A DNA stretch of 64,000 nucleotides, taken from positions 122,227,447 to 122,291,446 of the forward strand of contig CM056573.1 of the NCBI GenBank assembly GCA_029721435.1, in the 5' to 3' direction. A program made the translations under genes and the position numbers. The notes beneath the pieces were generated by a model. The model had not been told where the DNA came from, did no database searches, and saw only the letters and a program-made list of their open reading frames with translations. Positions 32,131-43,087 of this stretch are shown in pieces. Origin of the DNA: Gymnothorax reevesii (lineage: Eukaryota > Chordata > Actinopteri > Anguilliformes > Muraenidae). How positions within the stretch are numbered: position 1 is the first letter of the stretch; the number at the start of each line of letters is the position of its first letter.

Positions 32131-32201
32131 AGTTTTGTGGCGCAGTCGGTAGCGAGTATGGCACAATGAGCAACAGGTTCGATTCCCCTCATCACCGCAG
32201 A
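32131..32201 (+). repeat. tRNA-like segment, probable SINE head or tRNA pseudogene
   Basis: Contains an A-box-like TGGCGCAGTCGG at 32138-32149 and a perfect B box GGTTCGATTCC at 32176-32186, at spacing suitable for RNA polymerase III. A full cloverleaf with paired acceptor stem cannot be drawn, so it is not a functional tRNA. No A-rich tail or target duplication was found close by. Confidence 0.5.
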
Positions 32202-32860
32202 AAAGGAACATTGCTTGTTATAATAAGGTGAGTATTCACTTCAGCAGCTCAAGAACGATATCGAAGAGCTAATTAAACAGCCTGAGAAATAGGGAAGTGT
32301 CACGAGGGAGGACAAAGAAAAGCAATTTTTTTTTCTTTCTTTAAGTATCTCTAAAATAAGTGCGGGGCTGACGTTGAAAAGACTCCCAGAATGACCAAAT
32401 TTGAGCTAATTTTTAACCTTGTGCAGACATCTGGTGGACATCGATGTGGGACGTCCAGAGACCGTCATTAAAAACACGTCATAAATTATAACTTTCATTC
32501 TGGCTCCTCAGGGGATGTCATTTAGATGTTTCGAAAAGACATTGTTTGGATGTATTCTTGTTTGGTGGGTAGGTCTGGGGCAGTTTACAGCGCAACGGTA
32601 AGCATTTATAGCTATTGAGACTAATCTAATATGCTTCTGTTGTCAAATAGTTTTAAAAAAAAGAAGTTCTTGCTGCAGAACTGACAATCCGTGCTGACCA
32701 CATCTCCAACTATTTTCTTACCCAGACCTGTTTCATTTTTGGTTGATGTTTTTTACACTTATACGTGTGGGCCAATGCTGATGTTTGGCCGAGAAAAAAA
32801 ATTTAGTTTTGGACGCACTTAAAACTAGGCTTATGCCGTCGGAGGCGACGGCTGGGGGTA
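32202..32860. other. Unassigned stretch
   Basis: No coding or repeat ends recognised. Confidence 0.35.
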
Positions 32861-33690
32861 TATCCCGAAACGCCCCCAATCCTCCAATTCCCCAATCCTT
32901 GAATAGATCTTGAATAGACTTTCATTTGAACTTAATTTCAGGTCAATCGGTCAAATGGTTCTGAAGATATGGCCAAAATGGAAATTTTCCACCACAAAGT
33001 GCCACTTGGTGGCAAAATATTGAACCATACAGGTATGATGTCATCATGTGACACGTTTTGAGGTCATGACCTTTCATTTGCACTTGATTTGAGGTCAATC
33101 GGACAAATATTTCCAGAGATATGATAAAAACAGTGATTTATTTTTTCAGTTTTTGGCCCCTGGTGGCCATCTAGAAATTGTAAATTGTCCAAAATCGAAT
33201 CAGGATAGGAGACACTATTCAAATGTATAGTTTAGATGAAGAATTATCTTGCCTCCACTTACCTCCACTCCAACAGGTTTTTGTATATCTGGATAAGTAG
33301 CTTCTTCCCGATACAAAAAAATAATGTTGGCATAGCAACAGGTGATAGATGCAGTAACATATTTAACAGATGCCGGCCGCTATTGTCCAAAACCGAATCA
33401 GTTCTTCCACTTTATGATACTTACTTACATGCAAAACTTGGAATTTCTAATTGAAATATTACGGATGTTATCGCATTAACATGTAAATCAGTTTTAGGCT
33501 CCGGGTGGTCAATGTAGAAATCGCAATTTGTCCAAAATAGAATCAGTTCCTCCACTTTATGATACTTACTTATATGCGAAACTTGAAATTTCTAATTGAA
33601 ATATTACTGAAGTTATCGCGTTAACACGTAGGGTGGCGCGGCGGCGGCGGTCGGACCAGAAACATAATATCCCTGGAACGCCATTCGGGA
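32861..33690. repeat. Repeat with internal near-duplications
   Basis: Bounded by TATATCCCGAA at about 32861 and the inverse TTCGGGATATA near 33687. Inside, the phrase CATTTG-ACTT-ATTT-AGGTCAATCGG occurs twice (32921 and 33075), and a block beginning TTGTCCAAAA followed by GAATCAGTTC occurs at 33383 and 33528, a 145-bp tandem offset. A GGCGGCGGCGG run lies near 33638. The family is not recognised; a non-autonomous DNA element is likely. Confidence 0.5.
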
Positions 33691-34285
33691 TATAAATATA
33701 TCATCAACAAAGAGAACATCCAGATCTTCCGCAAATAAATAAATCGCAGTGTTCATTTGATGTTCTGTTTGTTGTTAAAATGTTTCTTTTTATCCTTTAT
33801 TTCGTTATCAATTTGTTCTAATCGTCCCCTTTTTTTGGCTGTCATACACGGAGTATTTTGCATTTAATGTCCGACAGGCATTGTACATTGTCCCGCGCCA
33901 ATGTCGACTCACATTTGAGCAGAGCTTAAACCGACACATTGATTATCATCTTGAAGAACTGAGCCCTCTTATCAAAAAATTCACGTTTAATATCTAAAAG
34001 AGTCAGTAGATTTGAAGAAGTTCAAAACAAAAATCGACTGTCTGACACAAGAGTTATATTGAAACCATCCGACTGTCGAACACGGAGATATATTAAAACC
34101 CTGTTCGACTTACTGACACGAAGACACATGCGTTCAACGCAATCGTGCAACAAATTTGTTTCGCGTCCAGTGTGCAAGCGGCTTAAAATTAGGCTACTAT
34201 TATTGTCACTTAGGTTTTATTGTATTTAGTGGGGTAAGGAATACAGGCTGATTGCTATGATCTCGTTCTGAGTTAAGATCACATA
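33691..34285. other. Unassigned stretch
   Basis: No coding, RNA or repeat ends recognised. Confidence 0.35.
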
Positions 34286-34809
34286 GGGGTCTATTCTCCC
34301 ATGCGCTTAAGTCGAAAAAAGCGCGTAGCTATGCGCTTTTCAGCCTAAGCGTATTCTCCCCTCGACTTAAGTCTGTGCATTACGCGCCTTGAAGGCAGTT
34401 ACGCGCTTGGGGCGGAGCAAAGCCAAAATCGGGGCGTTTCCGGGCGTTTCTCATGCAAATAACACTTATGCGTATTCTCCCCCTGGCCTACGCGCCGTTT
34501 CTGTTAAGCGCTTTTGAGGGCTGTATTAAGGTCAAGCGCCAACATTAGGCGAAATTGAATATTGCTTTTGATGTCGGTTATAGGCCGAATTTTAACATTA
34601 CTTTTATTTTATTTAACATGGTAAAGATTGAGACATTTAATATTCGATTTTCTTCCATATTTCTAAACTACATTTCTCAAAGCCATGATATTGTATCAAA
34701 AGAAATCATCACATGATATTACGCATCAGCCTCTTCTCCAATCAGTTAAATTACAAACGCAAAACAATTAATTAATACGAGTATACATAAGACCATCATT
34801 CTACCATGC

Positions 34810-35175
34810 CCTCAAAATCTAAAGCCAGTCCTGCATTTGTTTGCACTCTTGCGTGATTGGGAAAGAGTAAGAGGAGCGCGCCAAGCTCGAAGACGAACAC
34901 GCATATATTGGCTTCGTTTGGACATCCTGGGACTAACAAACATCGACGGCATCCAGCGCTTTTGTCTGGACCGTGCATGAGGCAATCATCTATCTTTGCC
35001 GACTTCTGGATGATCAGCTATCCAGCCGCAGCAATTATCCACAAAACATACCCGTGGTCATCAACGTCAGAACTGCGCTGTCGCTCCTGGCATCTGGGTC
35101 GTTCCAGAGAGTGGCTGGTGGTGTCACACACATATCACAGGCGTCTGTGTCAAGGTGTCTGACGCAGTTCGTTGA
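34810..35175 (+). pseudogene. HARBI1-like Harbinger transposase, N-terminal part only
   Basis: Traceable in two frames: a basic stretch ending RARRRTRIYWLRLDILG-like around 34870-34965, then after a shift near 34975 LCRLLDDQLSSRSNYPQNIP, ALSLLASGSFQRVAGG and ISQASVSRCLTQFVDA. The last segment is the helix-turn-helix part characteristic of HARBI1 transposases. The DDE catalytic domain is absent: at about 35175 the sequence runs directly into the opposite-strand Myb-like gene. The protein would bind and cut the element ends if complete. Confidence 0.75.
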
Positions 35176-35510
35176 CGCTTCAAGTTCTTCTCCATGCACT
35201 TCCACTGCAGAAAGAGTGGATGCCATCCCCTCCTCCTGTGCAGTGAAATGCACAGGGGATGATGGTTGCCCACCACCTGTTGCGTGTACACTTCTCCGGT
35301 GTGTAGAGAGCCTGGCTTTTACAGCGCCCCGCAGATCGCTCCATTTATGCTTTAAATCGGGGATACTGCGCTTACATCTCCCCACCGAAGCTACGATTCG
35401 CAGCTTAATTACTCGGATCAGCCTTCATTGCTCGCTTGCCATACACCACCAACATCTGTGAAATTTGGTTTTCGGCTTTGGCTCGACGTCGCCATCATTG
35501 TCTTCCATGT
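35175..35510 (-). pseudogene. Harbinger Myb/MADF-like DNA-binding protein, fragment
   Basis: On the - strand, an ATG near 35508 opens MEDNDGDVEPKPKTK. After frame breaks, the best segment is KHKWSDLRGAVKARLSTHRR followed by ATGGG and EELEAS, matching the Myb/SANT-like protein that accompanies HARBI1 transposases and helps bring the transposase to the nucleus and to DNA. It ends at the deletion junction with the transposase remnant. Confidence 0.6.
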
Positions 35511-36919
35511 TCTATTAACAAATGCGACTGCCCTATAGCCTATGTTCGTGATAATCTAAAATGTTGTGATATTCTCACGAGTGAGGGGATTGATTTTTCT
35601 AATTAAGGATATCTGTATTAACTGACTCGTGTCCTAGTAACTTTTTTTTACCATTGATAATACCGTGTATTCTAATGTGTGAATAAAGATATTATTAAAT
35701 AGGATACTCTAGATTGAGCCCTACCCTGGCCAATACCAAAGCACTACCCATTTGTTAATCAATTTCAGCCTATAAAGAATAGCCGACATAGGAAGAATCA
35801 TTATCAATAAATGGGATAATTAATTATAATAAAGTATTAGGCACAAGTTCAAGTGAATGTGTCGCTCAAATCAAATGGGACATAATAGGCTAAGGATATG
35901 GAATTCCGTCATTGCTGAGGCGGTTTCGGGGCGGGGAGATGACCGCGTGCGGGGTAAGAATCCTTGTTAAAGCGCTTCCATGTCCTTTAGTTGCAAACCT
36001 GACATCGGAGTAGTTTTCAAGTGCGCAATTTCTAAATGAGATCATATAAACTATCTTTAATTGTCTTTTTTTGTGTGACTAGAATGTTCCCTTTGTCTTC
36101 TTCCCTGTCTTCCACAGAACAAACAGGCTGGTGTAAGAGGGGCACATTTTCAGTGATCTGATTGCGCTGATTGAGAAGCGCTAAATTCTTTCTTTATTAT
36201 TTCATTATCGCGGCAATTTGTTTGTTTGCATCGCCTTAATGCCATGGTGGATAGAGTAAGAAATAACAAGGGTTTGTCACTAACATGGCAATATCCCCCG
36301 CCGCCTCAATTTTATGTGTCCGAACAGACGGAGCCCAATGCTAAATCCCCTGATATAAAAAAGAGATGCCTGAATTACTTCCTTGTAATTGGTTCAGACA
36401 TACATAGGCCTACTATTACAGCGGCATATAAAACCTTGCATCTTCACAATGACAAACTTCACAGGAAAATAAAAAATAAATATTAAATTAAATAACAATT
36501 ATAAAATAATATAAAAGGATAAATATAGATTAAAATAAAAAATGTTTAATTTTGTATGTAAGAATAGTGGACATACGAGTTTTCGTTTCTTATCAGTTTG
36601 GAGATACAAGGTTTTACCAGCAGGCCGACGATATTCAAATTTAAAGTCTGGTTTGCATTTTCCATGGACCACAAATGCATTTTCAAAGTTAATCAGAAAA
36701 TCCTTGTTCCTTGTTTTCCTGATGGCCATAATCAATGAGCTTTACACAGGGTCTGCCTCTCTTTTGGATTAGTCACACCTCTCTCATAAGGCCGCCTACA
36801 TTCTGAACTTAAGCGCTGTGGGCGTGATCGAAGCGAGTAGGGGAGAATACGCGTAACTCAAAAGCGCTTAATTCGAATCGCGTAAAAAAGGACATTCGCG
36901 CTTATGGGAGAATGGACCC
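35511..36919. other. Non-coding interior of the Harbinger derivative
   Basis: AT-rich sequence leading to the right inverted end; short frames at 36226 and 36542 have no recognisable domain. Confidence 0.4.
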
Positions 36920-36923
36920 CATA

Positions 36924-37522
36924 GTGAACATAAATGTGTAACGTATCTTCCATTGTTGTCCACGCATGTTAATCTCAAAATTTTAAGCAGCAACAGCCAG
37001 GGTGTAATAATAGGAACACGCTATAGATCGTTTCTCTTCCCAATGATGCAGGCAGAAGAAATCAATGAATGACCGTCGTATTTCATTCCAACTTCATAAG
37101 TTTGAATTATCTGGCGTAGTTTCGTTCTGAAATTCCATTCAAGTTCGCTAATGGTAATAATTCAAGAATGCCCTAGCTAGCCGGCTTACACATATTCGTA
37201 ATGCTTAATATAGACGTAAGCAGTGCAGAAAACATGCCTGAAGCAGCAAAGTAAAATGCAACATTAACGCATCATGCAGATATAGGACAGAGGCTTCTAT
37301 ATTCCAACACATTAAAGGTGAAGAGAGGAGCTAATTTGATTGGTGAAGATTTGGCTCGGCTGTACCCAAACACGCCTTCTTTGCCACTTGCGCCAGGAGG
37401 AAAGACCGAGGCGGGACAGAGGAGTACTTGCGCCAGGCTGCACCAGGCACGAAATTGCAACATACGTCTGGACACGCCCCGTTGGCACAACGTACCCCCC
37501 CCCACGAATTTAGAGCCCTACG
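36924..37522. other. Unassigned stretch
   Basis: No gene. ACTTGCGCCAG occurs twice (near 37385 and 37428), and a poly-C run (near 37496) lies just before the solo LTR. Confidence 0.35.
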
Positions 37523-37990
37523 TGTCATGGTTTTGGAGGTTGGCGTTTGTTTGGGAGCTTGCTTTGTGACTCTCATCCAGGACGATATCTTTTTGCCCAC
37601 ATCCAGCTGGATTAATTGTGGGTGGCGCCCGGACTCTATTTAAGCCCACCTCGCCACCTCTGCTGGAGTGTCATTGTTACATTTGCACTGTAGCACGTAG
37701 TATCTCTAGCTAGAGTTTGTTAGGAATTAGTTGCAAAAAAGGAAAGGGTCAATTACCTTTCTAGGAGTTTATTCTCCTGAGTCTCACTCCCTTTCTCTTT
37801 TTGTACACCGTTTGTACACCGTGCTTAATTGTTTAATCTTAATTTCTGAAATCTTTCCTTTGTTTGTTCGGTATAGCTCACAGCTCACTTTGCTACCTTA
37901 TTTCTCATAGACAAGATATATGTCCTTTCGAAGTGCCAGCCCCTCTCTTATTATGTCTGGTTTCTGTGTTTGTCTTATTGCTGTGCTTCC
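37523..37990 (+). mobile_element. Solo LTR of the chromodomain Gypsy family
   Basis: Starts TGTCATGGTTTTGGAGG and contains CGCCCGGACTCTATTTAAG near 37625-37643, both shared with the chromovirus 3' LTR at 18332. No polypurine tract, PBS or pol borders it. The right end is approximate: the two copies diverge after the TATA-like region and no paired CA end was established. Confidence 0.65.
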
Positions 37991-38586
37991 TTTCTTTCCA
38001 CCCACTGCATTTGGCATCTCAAATAACCAGCCATTACACTACGCTTCTGCGAAACGCATTTCGGGGTAGTAGAAAGGGCACAAAGTAGAGCGTTTCAGCC
38101 AAATTTTAACTAACGCCATAACCACTGGGGATAGCATGCATCTCGGGTGTACTAAAAGGGTTATTCCGTGTCAATTCAGCGAATGGCTCCCGCATGACTC
38201 CCTCAGATTTTCTTGAAAAACATCATGTCGGTGTATTCACATCTTGATAGAATAATCCCAAAATTGTAGGTCTCAATTGCCAATAGTTTGGCCACAAAAA
38301 TTGATTAAAAGAACAAAGGTATGGGCGATCTTTAGCCTTTTTTTAGCATTGCCTTCTGAAGTTGTAATTTTGAGCTTGAATATATTAAAAAGCACTTGAG
38401 CTACTCCAAAGTTTGCAAGTCAAATATCTGGTGCAACATCTGTACATAATTTAACTTTCAGCAGTATAGCTCATGGGTAACATGCAGTAATAGGCCCCAA
38501 TATTCCGTATAAAACTGCGGCAGCACTTTTAAGAGCCTGTAAACTCATCAGTTTAATGACAAGGGGCTGTTAGTCTTTTGGACTTG
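37991..38586. other. Unassigned stretch
   Basis: No gene or repeat ends recognised. The segment from about 38160 probably belongs to the same element as the inverted repeat that follows. Confidence 0.35.
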
Positions 38587-38947
38587 GTACATGGTTTTCT
38601 GAAAAATTTCCAATGTGAAGTAAACAGCATCTGAGATATTACTGATCAAAAATGAGAAAAAACACATTTTCCTGCAGCTTTGAAGCTATACTCCCGTTGA
38701 ATGTCACCATGTATCAAATCTAAATCAAGTTAACCTTTAAGAGCAGGATTTGTTAATGATTTATCCAAAAATTGTGATGGTGTTCTTTCTCTTTTTCCCA
38801 ATATGAATTTTAAAATGATGCTTTATAGTGGAATGCTATATATAATATAGCATTCAAATTTGCAGGAAAATGTGTTTTTTCTCATTTTTGATCAGCAATA
38901 TCTCAGATGCTATTCACTTCACATTGGTAATTTTTAAGAAAGTGAGT
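38587..38947. repeat. Large inverted repeat (hairpin), arms of about 89 bp
   Basis: 38587-38675 is complementary to 38862-38947, with CAGCATCTGAGATATTACTG pairing against CAGCAATATCTCAGATGCTA and AAAAACACATTTTCCTGC against GCAGGAAAATGTGTTTTTT. In the loop side, AATGCTATATATAATATAGCATT (38832-38854) is itself palindromic. It looks like the core of a foldback or MITE-type element; outer ends were not established. Confidence 0.7.
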
Positions 38948-39216
38948 ACCGAGGTAGAGAGGTAACCTTACCTTTTGTTTAAAACTTCTGACAGTTAATT
39001 ACGAACCTTTGCAACATTTCAAGCTATTCATTGGACTGGAAATGCATAATTTTTAATGAAAAACTGGAAAAATTAGGGCATCCTAAAACTTTTGATCGGT
39101 AGCGTATATTCAGTGAAATGGAAAGTGAATGGAGCTGAACAAAGGTCACAATAAAAACCCATCTCCATAAATTTTGAATGGGCAGTACCACCGCCCAAAC
39201 AGGTTACAAAATATTT

Positions 39217-39422
39217 GGAGGTGAGGTAAATGTGTTTATCCTTTTAAAACACGCGCATGATTTAGTATCTCGCGCGTACAAAATATTAAAACGCGCGGGC
39301 GAAATACTAAATCGCGCGTGCGTTTTAGTTCTATCTGGCACGCGAAATACAAATAAAACACTCGCGTGATTTAGTATCTCGCGTGCGCCTTTTAAAAAAA
39401 TAAACAGGTTTATGTCACCTCC
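39217..39422. mobile_element. CpG-rich MITE
   Basis: 206 bp. Left end GGAGGTGAGGTAAATGTGTT and right end, inverted, GGAGGTGACATAAACCTGTT. The interior repeats ATTTAGTATCTCGCG at about 39259 and 39370 and the inverse CGAAATACTAAATCGCG at about 39299, giving three copies in alternating orientation. No coding. The target duplication is not clear. Confidence 0.75.
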
Positions 39423-41847
39423 CGGACTTCATACATGTTTCTGGCTGCCTTTTTGGTCTGTCGGGTTGAGTCCACACAAACACATTCTGGCCTGTAGAGT
39501 CAGCCATTTTGGTTAGGTAAGAAAGCTACAGTGGCTGCTATTGGCCTACCAATTTTCGAAGCAATGATTTGATTTGCTGACTGGACTTGTGTAGTTGTAG
39601 AATTTTTGGACCATCTTGGGCGCTGCTAGAAGTAGCTTCTTGGGGAATTTCCAATTTGCTGCCCATTTTGTAGCGTACTTGAGAGCTTCCTGGCCGAAAT
39701 CATCTGATGTGGCTTATTCCTCATCAATGAAAGAATGGATTTGTAGTGTTATCTGATTTCTAATTAATATGGACTTCAGCACTTATGGAAATAACCCCTT
39801 CATTTTCATTCCCTCACACAAAACTGAAACTAAGAGAACGTTTGAAGCGCTGGAAATGCACTTCCAATCTTTGGATAAGTCATGCATGTGACAACCCATT
39901 GTCCGCAGTTATCTGAAAATGTAATTTTGAATCCGACCTTATTAATTAATACAGTGCCTGCAACCCATCTGCCCCATGTCTACAATCAAATACAAAACCC
40001 CGCATTTCATTTGAAATGTCTTCATTGCATCTCCCCGACGACGATATTTGGGAGATACTATGGTTTAGTTCCAGGGCCGCCGCCGCAGAGATTTTCCGGG
40101 CTCTGGAAACCACAATAATTACAGGAATTTCGCCAAATTTCAAACAGGCGAAGATATTGATTGGACAATGCTCAAGACCGATTTTTGCAGATTTCCGATG
40201 TCCAATATGGCCGCCGCCGGCCATTTTATCTGAAATTTGGGGATCAGGGAGATACATGACTCCCCATGGCAAATGAGTTCTGTAGTTATTTATTATTTAC
40301 AGTTTCGCAGAAAAATGAAGTGACCACAAAAAAACAACCCGTTTGAAGGGCTCGCGAAATCGCTGTTCTGAGCGCCCGGAAAAATTATACATTTTGTCGG
40401 ACAAGCAGAAATTAAGCAGTGCTTGCCCGACAGGCTGGCTGAAAATTTCAGGCCACATAGTAATTTATTTCCGATCTTAACTGTACCAATGTGGCCACTA
40501 AATTCATTTGAAACAAAATCCGATTTGTTGCTGAAAACCTATTGCCTGTTTCACAATATTTTAGGCGTGACTGTCACAACTTTCCAATTACCGGTTGTCA
40601 AGTGCCATAGCCAAATAGCGTGAATTTGATCTGGCATGGTCTGGTTTGGTTGGTGCAGGCATAAGCAATGACTTGACTCTCAACCATCAAACAAGGGAAT
40701 AAAGGCATACATGCGTGTAGCTGGTGCTAGGAATCACGTTGGATGGCCATTCCACTGAACGGTCACTTACAAAATCAGAACATGGTTATAATGTTTGAGT
40801 GAGAGAAACAAAACTTTTATCGAAATTTGTTTTTGCTATTGTGTGATGTTGTTTAAAAAGGCCCACAGCAAAGTGAAGATATTTATTATTCAATTTTGAA
40901 GTTATTCATCTAAAGCTATGTTCTAGACTCGCATTTTTCCCAATTTGCTTTTCGTTTCAATCGCTTTACAGCCGAAATGAAAGGTTTGTGGTAACACATG
41001 GGGGAAAGAGAGGGATGATTAACACAACTTTCCACAATTATTTTTCTCAGTTTTGTAGTAGCACGATATGGACGCAGGGGGTGCCCGGGCAGTGTCTGTG
41101 GACTTCGAGTGGGTGTGGGGGTATGAATGCGAGCATTTAAACTCTCTACCCAGCAATCTTACAGCTAACAAGGGCATGTTTTGCATTAAAACCAGCAACA
41201 CTACAAGCAAGAATATGTTGTGATTTTGAGCTTGAGGAAGCTAATCGGCCACTCTCAGAGCAACATACAATTTTCAAAATGAGACATTGGAGTCAGAGAC
41301 CAAATAATTGTGGGATTGTAAAACACTTCGATTAGCACTTCGATGACTGATTACTTAACAAATAATATACAGAAGTTGTTCATGTTCGTTAGAGAATGCC
41401 CAGCATGTCAAAATATCTAGCAAAACAAGATAACCCATAAGGTAAAATGCTGCGTTATCATTTCACTTCACGACATGAGTCCGAGGACTTAAGGATACTG
41501 GTTTAAACCACTCACTGCGCATCCCCGATTGCGAGCCTGGTGCGTACTCATTCATTCATTAAGAGTTAAGTGTAGCTTTCAGAAACATAGAACCTAAATC
41601 GCTACAATCCGGGCGCTAAAATATATCTGATTTTGTTTTTATAGTTGTGTAAGGGCCGCTTATTGTCGGTCCAAGGGGATTATGAAGCATCCATAATTGT
41701 TGTTTTTTTTTTCGACAGTTGCTACGGGTGCGGGAGCCGTATTTAGTGGCCAAAAGTCTTTTGGTACGGCAGTGGTTCTGCGCATGCGTCGTCAAGCCTT
41801 ATCCCGAAATAAAAATTCTATAGGTACGGCAGTGGTGCATCTCAAAG
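39423..41847. other. Unassigned intronic stretch
   Basis: About 2.4 kb without recognisable coding or element ends. Just before the next feature, GGTACGGCAGTGG occurs twice, near 41763 and 41823. Confidence 0.35.
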
Positions 41848-41965
41848 CGTAGGCTGCATCCTTCGAAGGCTGCATTTTTAGGGGTCGTCACTTAGTTCAT
41901 CCGCCAAACTGACATGACATTTGTTGTCTTTGATTTCCCTAACTGTACCTTAACTCGGTCACACT

Positions 41966-42480
41966 TTACAATAAGGTTACATCATGTCAGCGTTAGTAAT
42001 GCTGAACTAATGCATGACTCATGATGATTTAATGCATGAATTAATACAGGATGCATCATGAATTCCTGTTGCTGACCCTTAGCAAATGATGAAGTCACCA
42101 TGACTTTGTGTGATTAGTTCACACTCAATAAATCATTCAGTAAGGAATGTTAATATATCATTACTTCATATATTAATTAACATGCAGCCCAATTAGCTGG
42201 ATTCCTGGCAAAAACTTTACAAGTAATGTACAAGTAATGTATAAATAATATGCTTAAGTAATGCTGAACTAATGCATGACTCATGATGACTTAATGCATG
42301 AATAATGCAGGATGTATCATGAATTCTGTTGCTCATCATTAATAAATGATGAAGTCACTATGCCTTTTATTAATAAGTTTGCACTGAATAGATCATCAGT
42401 TAAGGGATATGAATTCACTGTTACTTCATACATTCATTACTTTTGCAACCAAATTAGCTGGATTCCTCTTACATGAAGGT
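41966..42480. repeat. Subterminal tandem repeat, two units of about 262 bp
   Basis: AGTAATGCTGAACTAATGCA occurs at 41995 and 42257, and the units run parallel through TGAAGTCAC, AATTAGCTGGATTCCT and onwards. The same sequence is present inverted at 51310-51690. Confidence 0.8.
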
Positions 42481-42500
42481 TCATTGATGAGCTCAGTCTA

Positions 42501-42739
42501 CACTGTAAAACTGTAGAAGATGTGAAATGTTTACTATCAAAACACCAGTGAGTAAAAGCTTAATGCCTGGTGATTTCTGTTTGTAGCTGTTCTCACTCAA
42601 AACACCGATGTTTATTGAATGTTGCAATCGAGGTTTTTCAGATTTGAATACTTTAAAACTGAATCTACAGTAAACACTGTGACATGTTTAAGAGTTTAAC
42701 AAAAATGTGTTTATAACTGTAAAAATTGGTTTTACAGTG
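42501..42739. mobile_element. MITE with CACTGTAAAAC ends
   Basis: Begins CACTGTAAAACTG and ends GGTTTTACAGTG, 239 bp. It shares the internal phrase AATGCCTGGTGATT and the whole length with the inverted copy at 63020-63269. No coding. Confidence 0.85.
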
Positions 42740-43087
42740 TGCCAGCCTTTATTTCCAGTGCAGTTAGGAATTTATTTAAGGTTTCATTCATATACTCAGC
42801 AACAAAAGTTTCTGTGACACCAATATTGTTAATTATTTTTCATAACGCAATTATGAAATTGTCATACATGGTGATATCAGACTGAAACAGTACACGTAAA
42901 CACAGCATTGAAATGGAAATCATGAAAATGCGAGAAAATGACTGCACGTGAAAATGTGCGTAAATCATGCTTGTGGATGGCAATAAAAGAGAAGAATTTT
43001 TGGAATGTTCACATTGTGCCTGATGAACGACGGAAGCATCACTTATCGAAAACACAGCCATTTCGGATCAGGAACTCTACCCTCTAA

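Larger units (their letters stand above)
34286..36920. mobile_element. Harbinger-type transposon, internally deleted derivative
   Basis: Left end GGGGTCTATTCTCCCATGCG and right end, inverted, GGGGTCCATTCTCCCATAAG. Outside them, ATA at 34283-34285 and 36921-36923 would be a 3-bp duplication; a 5-bp CATAG duplication with ends one base shorter is equally possible. Further inverted blocks with GCGC and CTTAA run inward. Inside are remnants of both Harbinger proteins, a HARBI1-like transposase on the + strand and a Myb/MADF-like protein on the - strand, lying tail to tail and both truncated. Confidence 0.85.

Noticed and set aside
32131..32201. Functional tRNA gene
   Set aside because: A and B boxes are present but no acceptor stem or proper anticodon arm can be paired, so it is listed as a SINE head or tRNA pseudogene.
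34973..35461. A single 162-residue + strand protein
   Set aside because: Only the first 60-70 residues are HARBI1-like; beyond about 35175 the frame is the antisense of the Myb-like gene, so it is a fusion by deletion and not a real protein.
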